A stretch of DNA of 64,000 nt from Trogon surrucura (GCA_020746105.1 CM036618.1:5774501-5838500), one strand, 5' to 3'. Positions 50,459-60,702 are shown, numbered from the stretch's first letter. Notes: generated by a model from the letters alone, not told the origin. Numbers and translations are program-made.

Positions 50459-53192
50459 ACCCGGAAATGCTGAAACAAATATGTGCTTTAATGTTAGTGC
50501 ACACAATAATCTTTTAAACTTCATCCAACACTGGGTAAAAATATCAGTTACGGAAACAATCTTGTCTCCTTCTGTGACTTTTACACTATAGGGTTGATGT
50601 AAAGAAGCCATAGCATGAACAGGAACTTGGCCCAAGACCTTTTTTACCCCCATAGAAAAATCAATAGGCAAAATTCCATCTTGGTTACAACAATGTCAGG
50701 TTGGAGACACCTCAGTAGCCAGCTGAGTTTATTTGCATTGCTGGAGATTAAGATCATGTCTTACTACAACTGAATGCGTCAATCATTAGCAGAGAACATT
50801 TGTACCTGGCATTCACACTGACTGCAAATTTCACATATGAGGAGCAATGCACACAAAACTCATTTCAGAGTATTTATCTCTTTCAATACAAGAAATAAGA
50901 GGAAAAAAAATGGAATACAAGCAAATAACTTCCTTGGAAGGACGTGGTCTTGACAGATGTGCTGTTCCACCTGGTTGCTATTTGAATTTTATAATACCTG
51001 TGAAGCTGAGTCACCTTGTCCTATCAGGAAGCAGAAGATTTATAAATTACCCTGTGATGAAGAACTCCATTCACTTCCACAGCCACCTGAAGAAGGACAG
51101 AGGAAACATCAGGTCTTCCTGGAAACAGAAGGTAGGATTTATCTTGATTGGTTTGCTTAAAGTATTTAAAATTTTTTCATGTATTAAAATGCAACCTAGT
51201 GTCGGAATACTGGTTGAACAATTCAGGACAGTAACAGAAAGATGATTTTATTTAGCAAAAAGTAAGAATTATAATTCAGTATATTCTATTGCTGTATGTA
51301 ACTATCACCACTTGCTTTCAGAGTGAGAATTACCAACTTGTGCAACTTACCACTCTTGTGCAAGGTGTCTGCTAAGTAGAACTCTGTGCAATAAGGCTGT
51401 ACAAGTGAAATGGCAGCTCATATTATTCCATTTCAGGTCTTTTTCAAGGATAATAAAAAAATAATGGGGATTATTTTTTGGTAATATTTAATCTTATTAA
51501 TAATTTAGGGTACACAATCTAAATTTTTTTGAGGAGAAGGGTTTGGAAAACCGTATTCACACAAGTTTGCTAAACTCATACGAACTAGGGATGCTAAAGC
51601 ACCATCTTTCAGTGGCAGATCCCTGTACACAGATGGAGCCGCAAGAAAGTCAGTAAAACTTGGCACATGTCCTGATTTATGCTTGATTGAGGGGGAACAG
51701 GGGAGGGGGGGGCAGAGAGACTGATTTTAGGACCAGTGCCTAGAAATTAATGCAGAGCAATTAAATTTACATCTCATAAACTCTAAGCATTTGGCTGAAA
51801 TCAGTGGGATTGCCAAAAGTATGTTAATATCTTGGAGCAGGAAACCCGGTGGGTCTTAAAAAGCATTCCAATGGCATTTTGAAATTTGTATCATGTATTA
51901 AATTGCCAATTATATTTAATTCTAAGTTAATTCATAGAAAATACTACAGTGAATGAGCACTTTGCCCATATCCTTAAGTTAGCTTCCTCAGTTTAGTTTG
52001 CAAAATAGAAAGCTTCACAATTTCAGTGAAGAGTTATTTTTCCTTTGAAAGAGCGAATTTGTTTTTACACGTGCTAGGTGCAGAAAGCGTTGTTTTCTAT
52101 TTGCATATCATCACATTTTGCACTCAAAAGACATATTTTTGCTTGTAACTTGAGTACAGCTAAAAATAACCCCCACCTCTATCTGCTTTTTAATTAGAAA
52201 TTAAGTGGAAAGAATAATTATGCATGTTATTGGGAGTGTTATTATTTATTGCTAAATGCCTAAGTCATATACCCTGCGAAGTTTTGTAACAGCTCAGAAA
52301 TTAATGGTATAAGACTTAGCAAGAAAGAACTTCCGTGATTGTAAAGCACTTCAAGAAAGCGTAGGTGGTGTCAAAATTAAACGTGACATAAGACAATACC
52401 AAGAATGGGAAAACAATGGCTTATACTGTTAAGCGCCAGTGTGGTTTTCCCCCGGGTCAACTAGATTTTTCTCGACTACAAATACTTGGAATATTCCATT
52501 CTCTTTTGAAGGCTGTGAGAGTTTAACTGTACAGATGCAGCCAATGCCTCTATTTGTTTGGCCTCTGAGCTACAGCTGCCCATAGTCACCGTCCACTTGA
52601 ACAGTCTTTGCTCTTTAGCAGAGTTGAATTAGCATCCCTGCCCACAGGCTGGGAACTATGGGTCATCTCCAGTGCAATGTAAGCAAGCTGGTGAGGAAAA
52701 CGGGCCTTGCTGTACCATTTGGAAAAAGGTAGTTTTTCTTACCCACATGTTCTCCATGAGCCAGAGTGCCTTGTGTTTTATACAAACCAGTTGCCTCGAG
52801 GTAAAGGGGCTTTGCTGAATATGAAAAGATAGGCAGACCTTATTGGTCCTTCCCCAGGACTAAATTGAAACTAAAACCTGCAGCCCCTTCAGAAACAAAT
52901 AAGAAGTTCAGTTAATAATATAACATGCACATAAATTCCCTTGGAGCAGGAGGCTGGGAAAAATGCCAAAATAAGAAAATTCCATCCTAGTCACCTGCTT
53001 GCCTGCCCAAGGTTGCTGAGCAGAAAAAAAGCTGAACTTAACTCTTATGAGTGATTGCAAGCAGACACCTGAACTTTTAAATTACCTACATTACCTCCCG
53101 GATCTCTGTGAAGGGATGGTATAGCACTTTGAGCTTCCTAAGCAAATAGAATCTCGGAGTCCACAGTCCGGTGGTTTTGTCTTCAGATATAA
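50459..53192. other. Unique AT-rich DNA
   Basis: No gene was supported. An open frame of 132 codons at 50847-51245 overlaps another in a second frame; neither has a recognised domain. No repeat was recognised. Confidence 0.4.
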
Positions 53193-53440
53193 CCATAGAA
53201 TGGTTTGGATTGGAAAGGACTTTTAAAGGCCATCTAGTCCAATTTCCCTGCAGTAAGAGGGGATATCTTCAACTAGATCAGGTTGCTGAGAGCCCCAACC
53301 AGTGTGTCCTTGAATGTTTCTGGGGATGGCTTCTACAGCCTCCCTGGGCACCCTTTTCCAGTGTCTCACCACCCTCACCATAAAAAATTTCTTCCTAATG
53401 TATAGTGTAAATACACTCCCTACCTTAGAGAAGCCTCTCA
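53193..53440 (-). mobile_element. CR1 LINE fragment, 3' region
   Basis: 'ccatagaatggtttggattg', 'gaaaggacttttaaaggcc' and 'caccctcaccataaaaaat' identify a reversed CR1 3' end with a single octamer. It is 640 bp upstream of the CRISP start codon. Confidence 0.9.
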
Positions 53441-54076
53441 TTTCTGTTCTCATTCCACAACACCTGCAATATAATCAAAAGCTGTCTTCAAATATAAAAA
53501 CAACAACTCTTTCTGAAGCAAGGCTTTCCCAGGAAACCAGTTGTACCCCAGCTCTCATGCAAAGCTTCACAGTGCTGGTCATTATAAAAGAGTATTGAAA
53601 CCTGACTTGGGTTGCACATGAGCTGAGGGCATAATTCTATTTTCAATGCATGGACATTAAGAGAAGCTTCAAACTAATACAGACACAGAAATAAGCTAAA
53701 AGCAGCATTCCATCTCCTCTGTTACACAGCATGGCAATGAGCAGAAGGCTTCCTACAGTAAGGGAAGTACGAATGTCCTCCTGTACTGTGAATTCAGGTG
53801 AAGGTATTGGGCCAGGATTACAGAAGGAAGTACGAGATGTGCAAAGCAGTTGATTCAAAGAAAGTTGGAAATGCAGAGGGGGAATGAATTATATTTTTTT
53901 ACTTCTAAAAACAGGACGAGAGAAGGAGGCAAGAAAGAAAACATTGCCTTGCTACTTGAGAAAAAGCCAGGAAACACACACTGAAAAGCCAGGAAACACA
54001 CAGGAGAAAGATGTATCATGTTTTCTGAGAAATGAAAGCTCCGTAAAAAATTAAATCCCCATTCTTCCCTTTTCAG
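53441..54076. other. Sequence upstream of the CRISP start codon
   Basis: No TATA box or promoter can be assigned. The segment ends in a pyrimidine tract and CAG that looks like a 3' splice site, so it is probably intron. A 21-bp tandem duplication ('gaaaagccaggaaacacac') lies at 53961-54003. Confidence 0.45.
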
Positions 54077-54138
54077 AGATGATTCTGCCACTGGTGCTCC
54101 CGTGTCTCATGACTATGCTGCCTCTGTCCACTGCAAAG
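54077..54138 (+). CDS. CRISP coding exon 1: start codon and signal peptide
   Basis: The ATG at 54079 opens a 20-codon exon reading [20 protein letters not shown], a typical hydrophobic secretion signal ending in small residues. The exon ends at a GT donor (gtagga) in phase 0. A pyrimidine-rich stretch ending in CAG (54061-54076) lies two bases before the ATG and looks like a splice acceptor. The exon therefore probably begins at 54077, and the 5' leader comes from an upstream non-coding exon that I could not locate. Confidence 0.88.
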
Positions 54139-57100
54139 GTAGGATCTACACCTTGTACTCAGAAAATCTGGATGGGACCAGATGTACTGATGTAGTGATG
54201 AAGTATCCCAGTCCTGTGATTAAACAGGGTCTTTCAACCGAAAAACACTGACAGGCATATTGGAAATACTGAAAAAGGGGAGCACATCATAAGCACATTC
54301 ATATCTTCAGCCAATTTTTAGATCCTCAAAAGCTCGTGAAGGAAACTATAATAACAGTAAAATAAATCTGATTCAGTAGCCTAAATTTAAGAGTCTACAG
54401 ACACATGGGATGTTCCAGAATGTCTCAACCATTCACAGAGGGTTGGTAGATACTATGCAGGAATTGGTGTTAGATAAGATCTATGCTGTGGAACCACTGA
54501 AGTGTTACTCCATGCGGAAACACCCCTGGAGGTACTCAGGAGACAAAGTGTATCACAGTATCTCCTCCATCACAACGTTCATCACCTTCATTGATATTTG
54601 GCATTGTAATACTTCCAAGACAAGACACATGATTTAGTTGTACTCAAATAAAAAAAATAGTAATATTATATATTTTTTTTAATTTAGGAATCTGAAGGTT
54701 CTGCTGCTGTGTCAACCAGCAGAGCAGATCAGCAAAAGCTGATTGTTGACACACATAATGCCCTCAGGAGAGGAGTAAAACCGACTGCCAGCAACATGAT
54801 GAAGATGGTAAGTTGTGTGCCTTGAATATATTTTAATGAGTAATGGACTCGATGAGAGATACAGGACTGTATGCAAGGTCACCTTATGTTATTTATCCAC
54901 AAATCCACTCTCCAGTCCTTTTTCAAGGACTGACCATGGTCAGCATCAAGAGAAAAGTAAAGCTGGGCAGGTGGTAAAATAAGTCTGGAAATTTCTGAGG
55001 TATATGAACAACAATGGCTCTTTCTTTTCGAGGAAGAAGAAAAGAGAAAGAGAGAGCCATGTCACTGTTTATTTCTTTCTGATTAATTCCTTATCATTCT
55101 TCACAGTTTCTGTTCTCTTTGGTGCATAGTAAATTTGTGCTTAAACACTTTTCTCCCAGAAAAAGGGAAGAAAGAGATTTTGTATATGATTTTTTCTGAT
55201 TTGAAGTGCAATTTCCAAATGTTGTTCCTTTGTGAGGGTTTATTAGTTGTTGCATGTCTGTCTGACTAATATTTTTCTCTTTTGTTAAGGAATGGGATCC
55301 TCTAGCTTCAAGGAATGCTCAAGATTGGGCCAATAAATGTACTTTAAATCACAGTCCTGCTAACTTGAGGAGAACCAGTGAGTGAAGCATGAGTGCTGAC
55401 TGAATAATATTGATGCTGTAGTTTGGAGTTTTTGTTTGGGTTTTTGTTATATATTCAATGTGCGTGGGACAAAGACAGAATTCTAGATATAAATCTGTTC
55501 AGTAAGTGAGAAAAGTTTGATCCCATTCTCACCCCAGTTGCATCAGTTTTACATGAATATATCCCACTTTCATCAGTAGGTGAAAATAATCATAGAGAGA
55601 AAGCATATTCTCTCAAAATATCCATCAGAAAGAAGAACATACAAACCCAGTTTACCGCAGAATCCAGCCTGCGGATGAAACTGCCTGGGAAGGAAGGGGC
55701 AAAGGGCGAAGTACAAAAACTGGATGATGGTGTTAAGTATAATTTCTAAGACAACATTCAGCTTTTAAATTCCCTGGCACTTTGCAACCTAAAACTATCT
55801 TGGAGGCTTCTGGTTCTTCCTAAGTTGAATCCCAGAGGAGAATTAGTATGTACACAGTAGGGTTGGACCTGAGTAAAAACAGCAGGTGAAGACAGTGTAG
55901 ACACCTTCCTGTGTACTAGAAGTAAGCTTTGAATTATTGGGATTTTCCCAAGATTACTGAGCTGTGTGTGACCTGGATGATGACTAGACTGTTAATTTTC
56001 AAACTGAAAAATGAGTCATGAATCTGTGGTGCAGGTGTACCCACAGACATGTAGAAAGTCTGTCAGCAACCGAACTACCAGCCAAACAGGTTGAATCATA
56101 GAATCATAGAATTATAGAACGGCCTAGGTTGGAAGGGACCTTAGAGATCATCTAATCCGACCTCTCTGTCACGGGCAGGGATGCCTCTCAACTAGATCAG
56201 GCTACTCAAGGCTCTGTCCAACCTGGCCTTGAACACCTCCAGGGAGGGGGCAGCCACAACATCTCTGGGCAATTTATTCCAAAGTCTTGCCACCCTCGTA
56301 CTGAAGAATTTCTTCCTAAAATCTAATCTAAATCTATTCTTCTTCAACGTAAACCCATTTCCCCTTGTCCTATCAGTGGACGCTCTTGTAAAAATTCCCT
56401 CCCCAGCCTTCCTGTAGGTTCCCTTCAGATATTGGAAGGCAGTTATTAGGTCGCCCCAAAGTCTTCTCCAGGCTGAACAATCCCAGTTCCCGCAGCCTGT
56501 CCTTGTACCAGAGATGCTCCAGCCCCTGAATCATCTTTGTGGCCCTCCTCTGAACATGCTCCAACAGTTCTATGTCCCTCTTATGGTGGGGGCACCAGAA
56601 CTGGACACAGTATTCGAGGTGGGGTCTCCCAAGAGCAGAGTAAAGGGGAAGAATCACCTCTCTTGACCTGCTGGCTACTCTTCTTCTGATACATCCCAGG
56701 ATGCGGTTGACCTTCTGGGCTGCATGAGCGCCCTGCCGGCTGCTGACACTGACCAAAGCTGCAAACTGATGAAGTGACAACTTCAGTACTGGCAAAGAGT
56801 CACAGAACTGGAAAGAAAAATCCACCCTGCTGTTCCATCTGTGATGAGAACTTCCATGGAAATCCTAACAGCTTGTGCCATCTTTTTCTCTCGTGGGTAT
56901 TTTCTGTGCATGCCTCAGTACCTTTCTCTTTCCAGCTGTACAGTGTGGTGAGAATCTGTTCATGTCATCCGCCCCTTTCTCGTGGTCTGATGTTGTTCAG
57001 AGCTGGTACGATGAGGAGACAGATTTCGAATACGGAATGGGAGCGAAAACACAAGGTGCTGTGATTGGCCATTACACTCAGGTAGATGCAATTTTTTTTT

Positions 57101-60100
57101 ACATTTCAAGCTAAATAAGTATAATGGAGAAATGAGAGTTATTCTGACAAAACAAGACAAAAACTTCCAAAGTAACAGAACTGAAATGGAAATAATAGGT
57201 CACGTGTTTTTACAGCTTGAAGAGTAAAGACACTGGTATTTCAAAACTTCAGGAAGAAGCAAAGTGATGTAACTTATTTGCTTCTTTGACATCTGAAAAT
57301 TGCTCAGACACTGGAAGAATGGGGTTATTAAAGCATCAGGAAGGAAATGTAAATAACTTTGTTACAGAGTTCCACTGACTTAGTGAGTTTCCAATTGTAT
57401 GATAGCCTCCTCTGTCCACATGCATGAAATACAGGATCTAAAATTTTACGTCTTGAATTTTACATCTTCGTCAACAATTTAAATTGAACGAAAATACGTA
57501 TAATTGAGACAGCTTAACTCAAGCTTTATATATGTATGTGTGTGATAAGTTACCACCATTATAACTTAAATGTTCTTTGGTTCAGAGATGAAACAGGGAA
57601 AAAATGTTTTTACATCAAGGTGGGATTTATATTTTACTATGAAGTGTAACTAAAGCAACATAATTTGGTTGCAAATGTTTCCATAATACATATTGTAGGT
57701 AAATGATTTTCAAATGTATATTTTTCATTCTTTCATTACTTTTATTCTTATACCTACAGGTAGTTTGGTACAACACTAACAAAATAGGATGTGCTTATGC
57801 TTTTTGTCCCAACCGAGAATACAAATACTTTTATGTCTGCCACTACTGCCCCAGGTACATATTGATTCCAATTCTAGAATTTCTTATTGCATTATCAGAG
57901 TTAGTGGGGAGAAGGTGAAAATTGTAGTAGGGCTGAGGAATAAGTCTGAAGACTGTATTAGGAATATAAAAAGACACAGACATACTCATCAAAAGAATTC
58001 TCAAACAAGAAAACCCATAAAATGCCTAGAAGTGACACTGATATTCAGATTAAATTTCGTTTGTCTAAAAATCCTAATTTTCATAAGAATAAACACCAAT
58101 AAATATTTTCCACATTCTTCTTGAAATCTTGGTTCAGAAAGTGATATCAATATGTATGGTACAGAGAAGACTATAATTAATACCAAAAATTTTAGTATGA
58201 ATGTTAAGACAGAGTGATGATTTCATAAACCACCTAAAATTAAATTTCACTTTGGAATATACTGTGGTGGGTTGATTCTGACTGACTGTTAGTAGCCCAT
58301 CCAGATACCTTGTCGCTTCCCCTCTTCAGCAGGACACAAGGGAGACAAAATATGACAAAGAGCTTCTGGGTCATGATAAGGACAGGGAGAACAAGTTGGG
58401 GAAATTAATTTATTACCAATCAATCAGAATAAGATAATGAAAAATAAAACAAGTTCAAAAGCACCTTTCCCTATAAGTCCCTTCTTCCTAAGCTCAAATT
58501 CACTTCTGATTTCTCCACCTCCTCCCCTCCAGCAGCACAGGATGAGGGAAAATGGGGGTTGAGGTTTATCACACGTCATCTCTGCTGCTTTTTCCTCCTT
58601 AGGGGAAGGACTCCTCATACTCTTCCCCCACTCCAAGCACAGTGTCTCTCCCATGAGAGACAGTTCTTCGTTAACTTCAATGTGGGTTGTTCCCACAGGC
58701 TGCAACTCTTCATGAATTCTTCATGGTATCCTGGGGTGTGTTAGAAGGGGAGGAGCAAGTAGGTCGAGAGAGGTCCTCCTGTCCCTCTGTTCTACCCTGG
58801 TGAGGACACATCTGGAATATTGTGTCCAGTTCTGGGCCCCTCAACTCAAGAGAGACAGGGAATTGCTGGAGAGAGTCCAGTGCAGCCACAGGGATCATGA
58901 AGGGAGTGGAACATCTCCCTGATGAGGAAAGGCTGAAGGAGCTGGGTCTCTTTAGCTTGGAGAAGAGGAGGCTGAGGGGTGACCTCATTCATGTTGAACA
59001 TAGGAGGTTCCATAAAAATATGAGAAAAAAATTTTTCACTGTGAGAGTGACAGAGCACTGGAACAGGCTGCCCAGGGAGGTTGTGGAGTCTCCTTCTCTG
59101 GAGACATTCAAAACCCGCCTGGACACGTTCCTGTGCACTCTGCTGTAGGTGATCCTGCTCTGGCAGGGGGGTTGGACTAGATGATCTCTAAGGTCCCTTC
59201 CAACCTCTAACATTCTGTGATTCTGTGATTCTGTGAAAATTGTTTGACATAAAACCAAAGACTGAGTGTAAATTAGTATATGTATGCATCTGTATAATTA
59301 AGTTTTATTCGCAGATATGTTGTAGTGGCTTTATAACTTATGTTGCTAATGTTTCAGTGGGAATTGGCTAAATCTAATGAAGACACCGTACAAAGCAGGA
59401 GAACCCTGTGGTGACTGCCCTAATGCTTGCGAGAACGGATTATGCAGTAAGTTTTAGGCATTTTATTTCTCACTTGGTGCTTTAAAAAAAAAACCAGTTA
59501 ATTGATGAAAATGGAAAGTTTTTGAAATTATTTGTTCAAATACAGAGCCAGAAGCATTATTACAGATCCACACTTCACTATGCTAAGTGGTTTATCTAGG
59601 TGGAGTGACTTGTGGAGTGAAATCAAAGAAGAAGGCGTCTATGCCAAGGGTGGACAAATGTTAGACAGTAGCTTGTGTACATTGGGATGCAGATACCTTC
59701 TGCTTCATAGATCAAGGTATTCATATGGCTTAGACACCTTCACTAAGGATGATAATGTCTGGGTCTCTGTATGGAAACTCTCAAGACACGCTCTAGCATA
59801 GGAAGATGCACTGGCTGCAAGTGAGGTCAAAGATTCGATTATATGAATGGTAGCACAGAAATTCGAGCTCCAGTCTCCAGCAGCACTTTATAGGTTTTCC
59901 ACACCCAGGAAATTAATCCTTGAATCTGGAAAATACCAGGGAAGGAGGAGACTTCTTTAACTTTGAACAATGGTGGCTGATCAAGTAGCAGTAATGACAC
60001 AGTTCATAAGAAGAGGAAGCAACTCTGAGTGTTAAGAACCCTAACAGAGAAGAAAAACATATGGTCTGAGTCTCATAAGAAAGTTTTAATGCCAGGCTTC

Positions 60101-60476
60101 TACATGGTATAAAGCTATAGTACAAAGGAAGAAAGCTTCAGAATGCCTTGCAAGTTCAGTGACAAATCTCCTTGAAAGAGCTAAGAATTTTCTGTGTGTG
60201 GTCAAAGATTTTGGATGCTGCTGTGGAGTAAATGGCAACAAAGACGAAAAAAATACAGGGAAAATAAACATTAAGGAAAAATTATTCTGAAAGAAAATAC
60301 TACATGTTTTCAGTTCTCATTTATGATTAATTTTGTGTTTCAATTCATTTTCAGCCAAGCTTTGAAAGCTTGAAGATGTTTATTCCAAACACTGCGGCAA
60401 AGACTCCTGCATGCATCCACAGCTTCATCAAGTTCACTGCCTCACTTCCTGCCAATACAAAACTCAAATAAATTAA
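54079..60476 (+). CDS. Cysteine-rich secretory protein (CRISP) gene, seven coding exons, stop early in last exon
   Basis: The coding segments are 54079-54138, 54688-54807, 55290-55377, 56936-57081, 57760-57854, 59358-59446 and 60355 onward. All boundaries are GT/AG and the intron phases join cleanly (0,0,1,0,2,1). The product has a signal peptide (about residues 1-19) and a CAP domain (about 35-170). The CAP domain carries the putative metal-site tetrad H81, E95, E116 and H135, the GHYTQ motif and the YVCHYC motif. Next comes a hinge with C187, C190, C194 and C199. All ten CAP and hinge cysteines are present. The frame reaches TGA at 60363-60365 after residue 202; family members are usually about 240 residues. 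The 36 codons after the TGA (to 60476) still resemble the ICR domain. CRISPs are secreted; vertebrate members act in sperm maturation and fertilisation, in secretions and on ion channels. Which paralogue this is cannot be decided here. The gene is the host's own and intact apart from the last exon. Confidence 0.93.
54688..54807 (+). CDS. CRISP coding exon 2: N-terminal part of CAP domain
   Basis: Forty codons, phase 0 at both ends. The acceptor follows a T-rich tract (tttttttaatttag) and the donor is gtaagt. It encodes residues 21-60, with [14 protein letters not shown] (35-48), the first CAP helix, and ASNMMKM at the end. This matches the equivalent exon of vertebrate CRISP genes in length and position. 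Confidence 0.93.
55290..55377 (+). CDS. CRISP coding exon 3: CAP domain with first catalytic-like His
   Basis: The exon has 88 bp, starts in phase 0 and ends in phase 1 at a gtgagt donor. It reads [17 protein letters not shown] then [12 protein letters not shown] (residues 61-89). C77 and H81 are the conserved CAP cysteine and the first residue of the putative metal-binding tetrad. Confidence 0.93.
56095..56762 (-). mobile_element. CR1 LINE fragment in CRISP intron 3
   Basis: 'tcatagaatcatagaattat', 'ggcctaggttggaagggacc' and 'acctctctgtcacgggcagg' give the UTR. The antisense ORF2 part reaches 'accttctgggctgcatgagc'. The sense strand keeps [20 protein letters not shown]. It is the same subfamily as the 9.8-kb copy and is inserted against the direction of the gene. 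Confidence 0.95.
56936..57081 (+). CDS. CRISP coding exon 4: CAP core with CGEN and GHYTQ motifs
   Basis: The exon has 146 bp with acceptor tttccag and donor gtagat; entry is in phase 1 and exit in phase 0. It encodes residues 90-138: CGENLFMSS (93-101), [12 protein letters not shown] (112-123) and GHYTQ (134-138). The residues E95, E116 and H135 are spaced as in other CRISPs. A CR1 element in the preceding intron ends about 170 bp upstream. Confidence 0.94.
57760..57854 (+). CDS. CRISP coding exon 5: end of CAP domain
   Basis: The exon has 95 bp with acceptor cctacag and donor gtacat, and exits in phase 2. It encodes residues 139-169, from [17 protein letters not shown] to YFYVCHYCP. It supplies C149, C154, C165 and C168 and the second CAP signature (YVCHYC). 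Confidence 0.94.
58264..58725 (+). mobile_element. Avian ERV LTR fragment in CRISP intron 5
   Basis: Opens with 'tgtggtgggttgattctgac' and contains 'gataaggacagggagaac', 'attaatttattaccaatc' and repeated 'ttcttcatgaattcttcatg'-type blocks. These match a common avian ERV LTR type known to me. Its right edge abuts the CR1 that follows. No coding part is present, and orientation is inferred only from the TG start. Confidence 0.6.
58726..59236 (+). mobile_element. CR1 LINE fragment in CRISP intron 5
   Basis: 'atcctggggtgtgttagaag' to 'cattctgtgattctgtgatt' is the same subfamily as 40.6 kb. A deletion of about 130 bp joins KRRLRGDLI directly to [19 protein letters not shown]. It lies in the same direction as the gene, and its tail ends about 120 bp before exon 6. 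Confidence 0.95.
59237..60354. other. CRISP introns 5 (end) and 6 around exon 6
   Basis: Apart from exon 6, no further domain of the family is visible. An 89-codon open frame (59532-59801) lies in intron 6, and an in-phase AG at 59564-59565 could join it to exon 6. It has no known family resemblance. Confidence 0.4.
59358..59446 (+). CDS. CRISP coding exon 6: hinge region with four cysteines
   Basis: The exon has 89 bp with acceptor gtttcag and donor gtaagt. It enters in phase 2 and exits in phase 1. It encodes [16 protein letters not shown] then [13 protein letters not shown] (residues 171-199). C187, C190, C194 and C199 have the family spacing and would form the two hinge disulfides. The upstream CR1 ends only about 120 bp before this exon. 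Confidence 0.94.
60355..60476 (+). CDS. CRISP last exon: ICR remainder, with in-frame TGA near its start
   Basis: The acceptor is attttcag and entry is in phase 1. The first codons give T200, K201 and L202, then TGA (60363-60365). Family members have T-N-x-C here, so the TGA sits at the codon of the first ICR cysteine. Beyond it the frame reads [31 protein letters not shown] and KTQIN, and stops at TAA (60474-60476). It keeps four ICR cysteines; the last family cysteine is Tyr. Either the protein ends at residue 202, or the TGA is an assembly or allelic variant. The downstream part is clearly homologous to the family, so loss of the full domain would be recent. Confidence 0.85.
60467..60472 (+). 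promoter_or_regulatory. Possible polyadenylation signal overlapping the end of the CRISP frame
   Basis: An AATAAA overlaps the final codons of the last CRISP exon. A second AATAAA stands at 61013-61018 and would give a 3' UTR of about 540 bp. The sequence alone does not show which is used. Confidence 0.35.
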
Positions 60477-60663
60477 CAGGCTCAACTTTTCCCTTCTTGG
60501 ACATCCATCTCCTTAGTGACTTCTCTCACAAAAAACTTCCATCCTTCCTCTCCCACATAGGCAGAAAGACTGACTTCAGTAGGAGAATACATATATTCTG
60601 TTTGTATAATGGTCTAGAACATAGTGGAGATCTTAATTGAACTTTGTTATTTGGGTACTAGAT

Positions 60664-60702
60664 TCATAGAATCATAGACTGGTTAAGGTTGGAAGGGACC
60701 GA
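60664..60702 (-). mobile_element. CR1 LINE remnant, 3' tail only
   Basis: 'tcatagaatcatagactgg' and 'ttaaggttggaagggaccg' are the last 40 bp of a reversed CR1, probably within the CRISP 3' UTR. Confidence 0.85.

Noticed and set aside
50847-51245. A 132-codon open frame on the + strand
   Set aside because: Overlaps a second open frame, has no recognised domain and unremarkable composition, and open frames of this size can occur by chance in 64 kb read in six frames.
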